The position numbers and the translations under genes were made by a program. The notes under the pieces were generated by a model, which saw only the letters and a list, made by a program, of their open reading frames with translations, was not told the DNA's origin and ran no database searches. From Mycobacterium simulans (GTDB taxonomy: Bacteria; Actinomycetota; Actinomycetes; Mycobacteriales; Mycobacteriaceae): a stretch of 64,000 bases of DNA. The stretch covers positions 62,001 to 126,000 of the forward strand of contig NZ_OCVX01000007.1 of assembly GCF_900232995.1 (NCBI RefSeq). Reading direction: 5' to 3'. This document shows positions 53,486 through 61,860 of the stretch, one piece after another (the first letter of the stretch is position 1; every line of letters begins with the position of its first letter).

Positions 53486-54982
53486 ATGCCCGTCGACCCC
53501 AGGACACCGGTATTGATCGGCTATGGCCAGGTCAACCATCGCGACGAAATCGACCCGGAAAAGCGGTCCATCGAACCGGTCGACCTCATGGTCTTCGCGG
53601 CCCAGCGAGCTGCGGACCCCCGGGTGCTCGAGGCCGTGGATTCCGTCCGCGTGGTGCACATGCTCTCGGCGCACTACCGAAATCCCGGCCAACTCGTCGG
53701 CGAACGCCTCCACGCCAAGAAATTCGTCGCTAGCTACAGCAGCATCGGCGGCAACACGCCACAATCACTGCTCAGCCAGGCATGCCTGGACATTCAGCGG
53801 GGACGAGCCGGCGTAGTGCTCATTGCCGGCGCCGAAACCTGGCGTACCCGCAGCGGACTCAAGTCCCAGGGCAGCAAATTGGTGTGGACGATTCAGGACG
53901 AATCCGTTCCGCTGCCCGAAATCGCCGGTCACGACGTGCAAATGGCAGGTGCGGCCGAGCTGAAGATCCGCCTGGACCGGCCCGCCTACGTGTATCCGCT
54001 TTTCGAGCAGGCGCTGCGAATCGCCAATGGCGAATCGATGGCAGACCACCGCAAGCGAGTCGGCCAGTTGTGGGCGCGGTTCAACGCCGTCGCGGTCAAC
54101 AATCCCAACGCGTGGATCCGCAAGCCGGTGACCGCCGAGGATGTCTGGCAACCCGGACCTCAGAACCGCATGATCAGCTGGCCCTACACCAAGTTGATGA
54201 ACTCCAACAACATGGTTGACCAAGGCGCCGCGCTGATTCTGACCTCAGTTGAGCAGGCGACACGCCTAAAGATTCCCGCCGATCGCTGGGTCTACCCCCA
54301 GGCGGGCACCGACGCTCACGACACCCCTGCCATCGCCGAGCGCGCCGAGCTGCATCGGTCGACGGCAATCCGGATCGCCGGTGCGCGGGCGTTGGAGCTG
54401 GCGGGCATCGACGACATTGGCGGAATTGACTATGTCGACCCGTACTCATGCTTTCCCTCCGCTGTTCAGGTCGCCGCGGGCGAGCTAGGCCTCGATTCCG
54501 ACGATCCCGCCCGGCCGCTTACCGTCACCGGTGGACTGACCTTCGCCGGCGGCCCGTGGAGCAACTACGTCACCCATTCCATCGCCACCATGGCGGAGCT
54601 GCTGGCGGCAAACCCCGGACGACGTGGCCTGATCACCGCCAACGGCGGCTACCTGACCAAGCACAGCTTCGGCATCTACAGCACCGAGCCGCCTCCTAAA
54701 GACCGCGCATTCCGCTGGGAAGATGTGCAATCAGCCGTGGATCGGGAACCCACCACTACCGGCGTCCTCGATTGGGAGGGCGTGGGCACCGTCGAAGCGT
54801 GGACGACACCGTTCAATCGAGACGGCGAGCCGGAGAAGGCCTTTCTGGCGGTCCGCACGCCAGAGGGCTCGCGCAGCTTGGCCGTGATCGCCGACCCCGC
54901 TTCGGCCGCGGCTACTGTGAATGAGGACATCGCCGGCGCCAAGGTTGCAGTCGCCGCCGACGGCAGCGCCACGCTGCAGTAA
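53486..54982 (+). CDS. Thiolase-like acetyl-CoA acetyltransferase family protein (Rv1867-like)
   Basis: A 498-aa protein of the thiolase superfamily, starting MPVDPRTPVLIGYGQVN. SCP-x/thiolase-like segments are seen (GGNTPQSLLSQACLDIQ; DYVDPYSCFPSAVQ; VTGGLTFAGGPWSNY), but the classic catalytic Cys is shifted (SQACLDI) and the second catalytic Cys of thiolase is not obvious. It may be a non-decarboxylating condensing or acyl-transfer enzyme. ATG 53486 is 18 bp after the CoA-transferase stop. Likely operon with neighbours. Confidence 0.82.
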   Translation: MPVDPRTPVLIGYGQVNHRDEIDPEKRSIEPVDLMVFAAQRAADPRVLEAVDSVRVVHMLSAHYRNPGQLVGERLHAKKFVASYSSIGGNTPQSLLSQACLDIQRGRAGVVLIAGAETWRTRSGLKSQGSKLVWTIQDESVPLPEIAGHDVQMAGAAELKIRLDRPAYVYPLFEQALRIANGESMADHRKRVGQLWARFNAVAVNNPNAWIRKPVTAEDVWQPGPQNRMISWPYTKLMNSNNMVDQGAALILTSVEQATRLKIPADRWVYPQAGTDAHDTPAIAERAELHRSTAIRIAGARALELAGIDDIGGIDYVDPYSCFPSAVQVAAGELGLDSDDPARPLTVTGGLTFAGGPWSNYVTHSIATMAELLAANPGRRGLITANGGYLTKHSFGIYSTEPPPKDRAFRWEDVQSAVDREPTTTGVLDWEGVGTVEAWTTPFNRDGEPEKAFLAVRTPEGSRSLAVIADPASAAATVNEDIAGAKVAVAADGSATLQ

Positions 54983-55118
54983 CCGGGCGCGGGGCAGCAC
55001 AGCAGGATGAGGGCCTGCTGCGAAGTCACGGTTAAGGTCACGTTCAAGCGTCAATAGTCGCGGAAGCAACGCCGACGTGCCTATTGTCATGGAGAGAGGT
55101 TGGGGGAGGTGAGGCCAG

Positions 55119-57227
55119 CTGCAGGTCCTGGTTACCGACGCCACAAGCACCGTCGGGCGGTTGGTCACACGCCAATTGATCGCGGCCGGACACACGGTCA
55201 GCGGCATAGCGCCCTACTCACACGACTGCCTGGACGCGGGCGTCGATTTCGTTTGCGCGTCGCTGCGCGACCCGGTGCTGCTCGAGTTAGCCGCCGAAGC
55301 CGACGCGGTGATCCATCTCGCGCCGATCGACACTAGCGCGCCGGGTGGCGCCGGCATCAACGGCCTCGCCCATGTGACCCATGCGGCCGCCCGAGCCGGT
55401 GCCCGGCTGCTGTTCGTCTCCCAAGCCGCTGGACGCCCGGAACTCTACGCGCAGGCCGAGACGTTGGTGTCCACCGGTTGGGCGCCGAGCTTGATCATTC
55501 GGATCGCGCCTCCGGTCGGCCGGCAGCTGGACTGGATGGTGTGCCGTACGGTTGCCACGCTAATGCGCAGCAAACTCTCTGCTCGGCCAATGCGGATGCT
55601 CCACCTCGACGACCTAGTCCGCTTCCTGGTGTTGGCGATAAACACCGACCGTCATGGTGTGGTTGACCTGGCCACCCCGGACACCACAAATGTGATCACT
55701 GCCTGGCGATTGCTGCGCTCGGTCGACCCGCGGATGCGGCTGCACGGTGTTCGCGGCTGGGCCGAGTTGATTCCCCAAATCGATATCACGACGGCACAAG
55801 AAGATTGGCAGTTCGAATACGGCTGGCAAGCGCTCGACGCGATCGTCGACACCGGGCGAGGACTCGTCGGCCGCAAACTCGGTCCCGCCGGCGCGACCAG
55901 CGGGTCAGGCCCGCTGTCGCTACCGGTAGACACCATCCCGCGGTTCGAGCCCTCCGACGGCGCACCCTTGAGCTGCGCGGCGCCCGATGGCCTGGAGGGC
56001 GAATTCGACGACCGGATCGATCCGCGGTTCCCGGTCTTCAGCGCCACGACACTAGCCGAGGCGCTACCGGGACCGCTGACCCCGATCACGCTGGACGTCC
56101 AGTTGAGCGGCCTGCGGGCGGCCGGTAGGACGATGGGTCAGGTGTTAGCGCTTGGCGATGTGGTTGCCGATGAATGGGGCAGTCGGGCGATCGCGGTTTT
56201 CGGTCATCGCCCTTACGTCGGGGTGTCGGCCAACATCGTGGCTGCCACCCAATTGCCCGGCTGGGACGAGCAAGCCGTCGCCGAGCGCACCCTGGGCGGG
56301 CAAAAGCTCAAGCCACAGCCCTCCGACTTGCTGCCGTTGGGTCCGCCTCAACTGGCGACTGGACCGCTCGGGTCGGTCGCCAAAGCGCTCGCCACGGCGC
56401 GGTCGCTGGCCCTGCTGCGCCATCTCCGGTCCGATACCCAGGCCTACGTTGCCGCCGCGACGGCCGAACATCTCGATGAGGGACAGCTCACCTCGCTACC
56501 GGACGCCAGCCTTGAAGTTCGGATACGACTGCTGCGGGATCGGATCCACCAGGGCTGGATTCTCACGGCGCTGTGGGTGATCGACACCGGCGTCACCGCT
56601 GCGACGCTGGAACACACTCGCGCGGGATCCAGCGTGTCCGGAGTTGGGCTAATCATGGAAAGCGACCGCATCGCGGCCGAAACCGTCTCGCTGGCGGCGG
56701 TGTTGCGCACCGATTCGCTGCTATCCGGCCTGGCATCCGAAGGCAACGTCGCCAGCATCCGGGCACTGTCTCCGGCCGCCGCTGCGGCTCTGGACGAAGC
56801 GGTAACCCAGCTCGGACACCGCGGGCGCGGAGAAGCCGAGCTGGCCAATCCGACGTTTGGCGACGATCCGGCACAACTGCTGATGACTGCGGCCGAATTC
56901 GCTGCAGCACCGCACGAGCCGGCGCCACCGCTCAAGTTGTCGCAGCGATTAGCCGCCAGCGCTCGCCGTTCCCGCGAGCTGGCTCATGACACCACCATCC
57001 GGTTTACCCATGAGCTTCGGATGACATTGCGCGAGCTGGGATCTCGCCGAGTTGCAGCGGACCTTATCGACGTCGGTGACGACGTGTACTACCTGACCTG
57101 CGATGAGCTCGTCACCATGCCGGCCGACGCCCGCCTCCGAATCAAGCGCCGTCGCACCGAGCGGGAACGCCTGCAGGCGCAACACCCGCCCGACATCATC
57201 GACCACACCTGGAATCCCACTGAATAG
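55119..57227 (+). CDS. NAD-epimerase-like two-domain protein (Rv1868-like) with abnormal start
   Basis: A large protein whose N-terminal third is a Rossmann NAD(P)-epimerase-like domain (QVLVTDATSTVGRLVTRQL, ADAVIHLAPIDTS, RLLFVSQAAG) and whose C-terminal two-thirds are an uncharacterised helical domain ending RLRIKRRRTERERLQAQ. The N-terminal strand aligns to sequence from 55119, but the codon there is CTG and an in-frame TGA lies at 55110-55112. The first ordinary start is TTG 55161, which would remove the glycine-rich loop. A GGGGAGG ribosome site sits before 55119. The loop reads ATSTVG where the family has ATGTVG. So the start is CTG, or the gene is damaged. Confidence 0.75.
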   Translation: MQVLVTDATSTVGRLVTRQLIAAGHTVSGIAPYSHDCLDAGVDFVCASLRDPVLLELAAEADAVIHLAPIDTSAPGGAGINGLAHVTHAAARAGARLLFVSQAAGRPELYAQAETLVSTGWAPSLIIRIAPPVGRQLDWMVCRTVATLMRSKLSARPMRMLHLDDLVRFLVLAINTDRHGVVDLATPDTTNVITAWRLLRSVDPRMRLHGVRGWAELIPQIDITTAQEDWQFEYGWQALDAIVDTGRGLVGRKLGPAGATSGSGPLSLPVDTIPRFEPSDGAPLSCAAPDGLEGEFDDRIDPRFPVFSATTLAEALPGPLTPITLDVQLSGLRAAGRTMGQVLALGDVVADEWGSRAIAVFGHRPYVGVSANIVAATQLPGWDEQAVAERTLGGQKLKPQPSDLLPLGPPQLATGPLGSVAKALATARSLALLRHLRSDTQAYVAAATAEHLDEGQLTSLPDASLEVRIRLLRDRIHQGWILTALWVIDTGVTAATLEHTRAGSSVSGVGLIMESDRIAAETVSLAAVLRTDSLLSGLASEGNVASIRALSPAAAAALDEAVTQLGHRGRGEAELANPTFGDDPAQLLMTAAEFAAAPHEPAPPLKLSQRLAASARRSRELAHDTTIRFTHELRMTLRELGSRRVAADLIDVGDDVYYLTCDELVTMPADARLRIKRRRTERERLQAQHPPDIIDHTWNPTE

Positions 57228-57230
57228 TGC

Positions 57231-58475
57231 TCAATTCACCAGCTCGCCTAGTGGCGACTGCGGATCGGCCAGACGCTCGGCGTCAACGGGAGTCCTCGAT
57301 TGGATCAGGCCTTTGACGTCGTCGAGGACATCCCAGATGTTGACGTTCATCCCGGCTAGCACACGGTTGTCGCCGTCGAGCCAGAATGCGACGAACTCGC
57401 GCTTGGCGACGTCGCCGCGGAAAACCACCCGGTCAAAACTTGGCGCATGCCCCGCATACTCCATCCCAAGGTCGTACTGATCGGTGAAGAAGTAGGGCAG
57501 CTCGGCGTATTCTCCTGGCCGGCCAAGCATCCCGGCGACCGCCACCGCGGGTTGCTTCAGCGCGTTGGCCCAGTGCTCGGTACGGATCCGAGTGCCAAAG
57601 AGCGGATGTTGCGCGGCAGCGATGTCGCCGACAGCGTAGATGTCGGAATCGCTGGTGCGTAACGACGTATCGACCAGTACGCCGCCTGCGTCGGAGCCTG
57701 AGCCGAGCGCTAGCCCCGCCTGCTCGGCCAGTTCGATATTGGGCTTCGCGCCAACGGCCACCAGCACGGCATCGGCGGAGACGGTCGACCCGTCGCCCAT
57801 CCTGAGGCCGGTGGCCTTGCCGTCGGACGTGGTGATTTCGGCGACCTGCGCCTGCAGCCGTAGGTCCACGCCGTGGTCGCGGTGCAGGTTGGCAAAGACT
57901 TCGCCGACGGTTTCGCCGAGCGCGGCCAGCAGTGGTTGTTTGGCCGTTTCGACGACGGTGACGTCGACGCCACGCTGACGAGCCCCGGCGGCGACTTCCA
58001 GGCCGATCCAGCCGGCGCCGACCACTGCCAACGAAAACCCCTCGGCCAGTACCGAATTCAGCGCATGCGCGTCGTCATAGGTGCGCAAGTAATGAACTCC
58101 GGCGGCGTCGGATCCGGGTATCGGTGGGCGACGCGACCCCGATCCCGTCGCTAGTAACAGCTTGTCGTAGTGCACCGTGGTGTCGTCGGCCAGTCCGACA
58201 CAGTGGGCCGCGGGATCCAGCGATATCGCCCGCAAGTTGAGTCTCAGGTCGACGTGATTATCGCGGTACCAATCAGAATTGTGCACCGTGAAGTCATTCA
58301 GTGACTTCTTACCGGCAAGGTATTCCTTGGATAATGGCGGGCGCTCGTACGGCAGCAGCTCCTCTTCGCTGACGAGGATGATTTGACCGTCGAAGTCGTT
58401 GTCTCGCAGCGCTTCTACCGCTTTGGCCGCGGCAAGTCCGCCGCCCACTATGACGAATGTTGTCGACCCAGCCAT
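57231..58475 (-). CDS. NAD(P)H-dependent ferredoxin/rubredoxin reductase-type flavoprotein (Rv1869c-like)
   Basis: A 414-aa FAD-dependent pyridine nucleotide oxidoreductase: FAD site IVGGGLAAAKAVEALR, NAD site AVVGAGWIGLEVAAGARQRG, and DIYAVGDIAAAQHP. The ERPPLSKEYL motif and C-terminal domain suit ferredoxin reductases of dioxygenase/P450 type. ATG 58475 (MAGSTTFVIVG) is supported by family N-termini; the frame is open beyond. It converges with the epimerase-like gene with 3 bp between stops. Confidence 0.9.
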   Translation of the reverse strand: MAGSTTFVIVGGGLAAAKAVEALRDNDFDGQIILVSEEELLPYERPPLSKEYLAGKKSLNDFTVHNSDWYRDNHVDLRLNLRAISLDPAAHCVGLADDTTVHYDKLLLATGSGSRRPPIPGSDAAGVHYLRTYDDAHALNSVLAEGFSLAVVGAGWIGLEVAAGARQRGVDVTVVETAKQPLLAALGETVGEVFANLHRDHGVDLRLQAQVAEITTSDGKATGLRMGDGSTVSADAVLVAVGAKPNIELAEQAGLALGSGSDAGGVLVDTSLRTSDSDIYAVGDIAAAQHPLFGTRIRTEHWANALKQPAVAVAGMLGRPGEYAELPYFFTDQYDLGMEYAGHAPSFDRVVFRGDVAKREFVAFWLDGDNRVLAGMNVNIWDVLDDVKGLIQSRTPVDAERLADPQSPLGELVN

Positions 58476-58527
58476 GATCGCTACTCCATTCTGTTTTCGC
58501 CGAATTTTCCACCCTACTCGGGCATGC

Positions 58528-59253
58528 CTAACCCAAAAGTTTCCGCAGCGACAACGCATTCCGGACGGCGTGACCGCCCAGGTCGTTGTTGAAGTACATC
58601 CACACGTCGCGCCCTTCGGCAGTCCAGGTACTGATGCGCTGGGCCCACCGCGCCAATTCGTCACGAAGGTAGGAACCCGCGTACATCGCGTTCTGATCGG
58701 AGCCGTGCATCCGGACATACACCACGTCGGCGGTGGCCCGCGGGATACAAGCCAGGCCGCCGCCGCTCATCACCACATATGCGGCGCGGTGGCGTTCCAG
58801 CACCGCATAGACCGCCGGGTGGTCCCAGGACGGATGTCGCAGTTCGACGGCAACCCGGATCGGCGAAGGCACGCCGTCCAGGAAGGAGTCCAGGCGAGCA
58901 TCATCGCGGTGCTGCTCGGGATGCAGTTGAACGAGCAGCATCCCGTGGCGGTCGCCCAACACCTGCCAGCAGCGTTGGAATCGTTCGATCCAAGGTCCGG
59001 GTGACGCTAGCCGGCGGTAGTGGGTTAGCCCGCGGTGCGCCTTGATCGACATGGTGAACCCATTCGGCAGCTGGTCGCGCCACCCGGCGAAGGTCGAGTC
59101 CTTGGGCCAGCGGTAGAAGCTGGCATTCAATTCCACCGTGTCGAACACCTCGGCGTAGCGCGCTAGCCGGTCCCCAATAGGCAGGCCGAGCGGGTACAGC
59201 ACGTCGGTCCAATGGTCATACGACCATCCGGAGGTGCCGATTCGGACGGTCAT
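58528..59253 (-). CDS. DUF72 (YecE-like) TIM-barrel protein
   Basis: A 241-aa protein of the DUF72 family, with hallmark N-terminus RIGTSGWSYDHW and motifs VELNASFYRWP, LHPEQHRDD, VELRHPSW and VYVRMHG. The C-terminal DVWMYFNNDLGGHAVRNAL is typical. Function not known; may bind nucleic acids or a metal. ATG 59253 (MTVRIGTSGW) is 7 bp after the stop of the HhH gene, so the two are co-transcribed. Confidence 0.88.
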   Translation of the reverse strand: MTVRIGTSGWSYDHWTDVLYPLGLPIGDRLARYAEVFDTVELNASFYRWPKDSTFAGWRDQLPNGFTMSIKAHRGLTHYRRLASPGPWIERFQRCWQVLGDRHGMLLVQLHPEQHRDDARLDSFLDGVPSPIRVAVELRHPSWDHPAVYAVLERHRAAYVVMSGGGLACIPRATADVVYVRMHGSDQNAMYAGSYLRDELARWAQRISTWTAEGRDVWMYFNNDLGGHAVRNALSLRKLLG

Positions 59254-59260
59254 CACCGGA

Positions 59261-59896
59261 TCAACCGGCCACCTGCCGGCGCATGTCGGCATCCAGCGAC
59301 GTTCGCACGAGCGCGGCCGCCAGCCGCGCGTTGGTGCGCGGCGCTAAGGCGGAAAGCTCCGCCGGATCGGTGGGCAGGCGCAATGCCTTGGCCGCAACAA
59401 TGGCGCGGTCGTCGAAGTATGGTCGCACCCAGGTCCACACATCCTGCACCTCGCGCAGATAGATGTCGGCAGCTGTGTCTCCAATCCCGTTGAACTGCTT
59501 GAGGGTTCGTCTAGCCGCCGCCGGATCATGCTGGCTGCGCCGAGGGATTTGCCGCAAGTCTCCGGCGAATTCGTCTCGCACCCGCTCGGCCATGTCGGTA
59601 AGCCGGGTAGCCGAACTCTCGTCGTACCGCACGTAATGGGCGCGGCCGAACGCCTTGATCATTGCGTCCCGATCGGATGCCAACACGGATTTCGGTGTAC
59701 GTAAGCCCGCCTCGAAGAGTTCCCGCGCCGCGCGCATGGCGACCGTGGCGTCGATGGGTTTGCTCGCCAGCATGCACAACACCAACAGCTGAAACAGCGG
59801 CATGGGCGTGTCCTTCAGCCGGATTCCCGCCTCCTCGGCGTACGTGGTCCCGGCGACCTTGAGCAGTCGTCGCACTCGTTGCTCGGACTTGTCCAT
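59261..59896 (-). CDS. HhH-GPD-like endonuclease III family protein (Rv1870c-like)
   Basis: A 211-aa protein with an endonuclease III-type fold. QLLVLCMLASKPID near residue 36 matches the first helices and FNGIGDTAADIYLREVQDVW (about residues 140-160) the helix-hairpin-helix. The classical 4Fe-4S cluster loop (C-x6-C-x2-C-x5-C) is absent and the catalytic lysine position is not evident, so glycosylase activity is uncertain. ATG 59896 begins MDKSEQRVRR. Operon with DUF72. Confidence 0.82.
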   Translation of the reverse strand: MDKSEQRVRRLLKVAGTTYAEEAGIRLKDTPMPLFQLLVLCMLASKPIDATVAMRAARELFEAGLRTPKSVLASDRDAMIKAFGRAHYVRYDESSATRLTDMAERVRDEFAGDLRQIPRRSQHDPAAARRTLKQFNGIGDTAADIYLREVQDVWTWVRPYFDDRAIVAAKALRLPTDPAELSALAPRTNARLAAALVRTSLDADMRRQVAG

Positions 59897-59938
59897 AAAC
59901 GCGGCGTACCCGCACCGCGTCATCGCAAACCGAGCCGG

Positions 59939-60271
59939 TCATTTGGGAGGCAAGCTGCGTGCGTAACCGGCACCCCGCGAGACCCAACTGGCAAGCTGGC
60001 GTTTGGTTTTCACGCCGTCGGCGGCGACCCGCAACCAGCCGCGGGTTTCTCGGCCTGCCATCACCATCGGGCTAACGTGCGCACGGCCTAGGAGCGTGTC
60101 GGTGTCGTCCGGCGGCACCCGCACCAGCAGTCCGCCCTGACCACTGACGGCGACGGCCATGTGTCCACCAATCAGGAATGCAAGACCGCCGAACATCTGC
60201 TTCTCATCGACCCCAGGCTGGGATGCCAGTAGCTCGCGAATACGGTTCGCGAGGTCGGTGTCGTAGGCCAT
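59939..60271 (-). CDS. TfoX N-terminal domain protein
   Basis: A 110-aa protein with a TfoX/Sxy N-terminal domain (EKQMFGGLAFLIGGHMAVAVSG; GRETRGWLRV), without the C-terminal domain of Gammaproteobacterial competence regulators. In actinobacteria it is a small domain of unknown role. ATG 60271 is 10 bp from the stop of the Ddn-like gene, indicating an operon. Confidence 0.83.
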   Translation of the reverse strand: MAYDTDLANRIRELLASQPGVDEKQMFGGLAFLIGGHMAVAVSGQGGLLVRVPPDDTDTLLGRAHVSPMVMAGRETRGWLRVAADGVKTKRQLASWVSRGAGYARSLPPK

Positions 60272-60281
60272 GACGTCGGTG

Positions 60282-60671
60282 TCAGTCCAAATCCACCCGG
60301 ATCGTCAGCAGGTCGGTGCCCATGGTCCGCACTCCCGCGCTATTGAGCCTGGGCAGGCTGCGCAGCCGGTCGCGCGGTTCATCGTCGGGCAGCAGATGCG
60401 CCGTTCCGCTGCGCCACTTGCCACCGATACGTACCCGAACGGCGGGGTTGGCCTTGATGTTGTAGACGTAATCCGAGTGCTCGCCGTGTTCGGAAACCAT
60501 CCAGAACTTGTTGTCGACCACACTTCCGCCCACCGCAGTCCGCCGTGGCTGTCCTGACTTGCGGCCCGTGGTTTCGAGCATGGTCACCGGCAGTTGCCTC
60601 CCAATCGGATTGACCACCAGCCGCTGAACGCGATGAACGACCTGCCGTTTCAAATCTCGAAAGTCCGCCAT
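60282..60671 (-). CDS. Ddn-like F420H2-dependent reductase (nitroreductase/DUF385)
   Basis: A 129-aa split-barrel protein. It has the Ddn-family pattern LETTGRKSGQPRRTAVGG and DNKFWMVSEHGEHSDYVYNIKANPAVRV. Such proteins are F420-dependent quinone or nitro reductases; Ddn itself activates nitroimidazole drugs. ATG 60671 (MADFRDLKRQ) is chosen; upstream open sequence is unconserved. Substrate unknown. Confidence 0.86.
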   Translation of the reverse strand: MADFRDLKRQVVHRVQRLVVNPIGRQLPVTMLETTGRKSGQPRRTAVGGSVVDNKFWMVSEHGEHSDYVYNIKANPAVRVRIGGKWRSGTAHLLPDDEPRDRLRSLPRLNSAGVRTMGTDLLTIRVDLD

Positions 60672-60693
60672 AACTTTCGATTCTGCACCGATA

Positions 60694-61182
60694 TTAGGCA
60701 GGCCGCGGGGCCGGGACACCGACGGCGCGCAACACCCATTCCCTGGGGACGGTTAACAGCAACGACCGGCGGGGAACGGTGGTCAACACCGCCTCGGGGA
60801 TCGCGGTCTTGTAATGCATGGACAACCGTCCGGAAAACCCGGGGTCGACTTGGCTGACGTCGACCTCGATTGCCAGACCGCTTGCGGACAAGTCGGCTTT
60901 CACCGGGCCCTCGTCAGGTTCATCCCAGCGCTTATCGATGGCTCGCCCGGCGACCTTCGGCACCGTCGACAACGTGCCGAGGACCCGCTGGGAAGTGAGT
61001 ACCAGGGCTCCAACGTAACTGCGGATGTTTCCCTTGGCGGCCATGCCCGGGACCGAACCGCTGAATCGGAAGGTGACGGGGACGAACTCGGCAAGATGGA
61101 GGATTCCCTCTGGTTCGAGTTCGGCCCGCATGTCGGCGGGTAGCTTGCCAATGCCAAGAATTCTGCGCAGGATCACGGCCAT
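60694..61182 (-). CDS. Conserved hypothetical protein (162 aa)
   Basis: A 162-aa protein starting MAVILRRILGIGKL. I do not recognise a named domain. Beta-rich pattern with LHLAEFVPVTFRFSGSVPG, YVGALVLTSQRVLGTL and IEVDVSQVDPGFSGRLSMHYK resembles small PH-like domain folds. No signal peptide or transmembrane helix. ATG 61182; 22 bp from the Ddn-like start, same strand. Confidence 0.65.
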   Translation of the reverse strand: MAVILRRILGIGKLPADMRAELEPEGILHLAEFVPVTFRFSGSVPGMAAKGNIRSYVGALVLTSQRVLGTLSTVPKVAGRAIDKRWDEPDEGPVKADLSASGLAIEVDVSQVDPGFSGRLSMHYKTAIPEAVLTTVPRRSLLLTVPREWVLRAVGVPAPRPA

Positions 61183-61280
61183 CCCTGCACAGTAACGGCC
61201 TCGGCGCAGCGGCGAGCCACTTTGCTCGAGCATTGATGTTTGTCGGGCCCTCGGATGAAGCACCGACCAACGCCGCGAAG

Positions 61281-61309
61281 ACAGGCGCCGCCATGCCGGC
61301 GGCGCCTGT
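61281..61309 (-). terminator. Perfect 12-bp hairpin after small secreted-protein gene
   Basis: ACAGGCGCCGCC (61281-61292) pairs with GGCGGCGCCTGT (61298-61309) around a 5-nt loop. It starts 11 nt beyond the stop of the small secreted-protein gene (61321 on the minus strand). No T-run is seen, as is common for mycobacterial terminators. Confidence 0.55.
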
Positions 61310-61320
61310 CCGAGTAGCTG

Positions 61321-61674
61321 CTACGTTGCGTACGGAACGAACGGACCACCAGGCACGTAGACGCCCCAAGCGGATACCTCCGGATTCCACACGATCGGAT
61401 ACGCCACTACTGAATTGGGCGGCATCCAGACAGCAGGAAGCCCGTAGCTGACCGGGTCATTGTAGTGGCCCGGCGGGGGAGCTCCACGCTGTCCCGGCGG
61501 AAGCGGAGTGCCTGCGCCATCGCAGTTGACGCCCGGACCCCCGGGGCAAATCGGCACCGGCGGCGGAACGGGATCATACGGATCGGCTTGCGCCAACCCG
61601 GCACCAAACCCGAGCGCTCCGAACGCAAAACCACCAGCGATCGCCGTACTAGCTGCGACTTTCTTCAGTTTCAT
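61321..61674 (-). CDS. Small secreted Pro/Gly-rich protein
   Basis: A 117-aa exported protein. A signal peptide (MKLKKVAASTAIAGGFAFGA, cleavage likely after AQA) is followed by a Pro/Gly-rich mature part with PYDPVPPPVPICPGGPG, two cysteines that may form a disulphide, and an aromatic C-terminus (AVWMPPNSVVAYPIVWNPE). It resembles other mycobacterial secreted small proteins of unknown function. ATG 61674 has AAGGAG upstream. A GC hairpin follows the stop. Confidence 0.83.
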   Translation of the reverse strand: MKLKKVAASTAIAGGFAFGALGFGAGLAQADPYDPVPPPVPICPGGPGVNCDGAGTPLPPGQRGAPPPGHYNDPVSYGLPAVWMPPNSVVAYPIVWNPEVSAWGVYVPGGPFVPYAT

Positions 61675-61860
61675 GGTGAACTCCTTGTCGAGCAGTCTGG
61701 CTGCATCGTCGACTTGTGCACGACCCCCCGATCAGGGCGGACGGGCAGTGGTATGACCCCCTCAGCGGCCGGTTACCCAGTACCGAGGAAAGCTAAAACA
61801 GGACATTCCAGGGGTCTCGCCGGCGATGGCAAGCCACCGCAGGCGAGCAACCCAGAGCTG

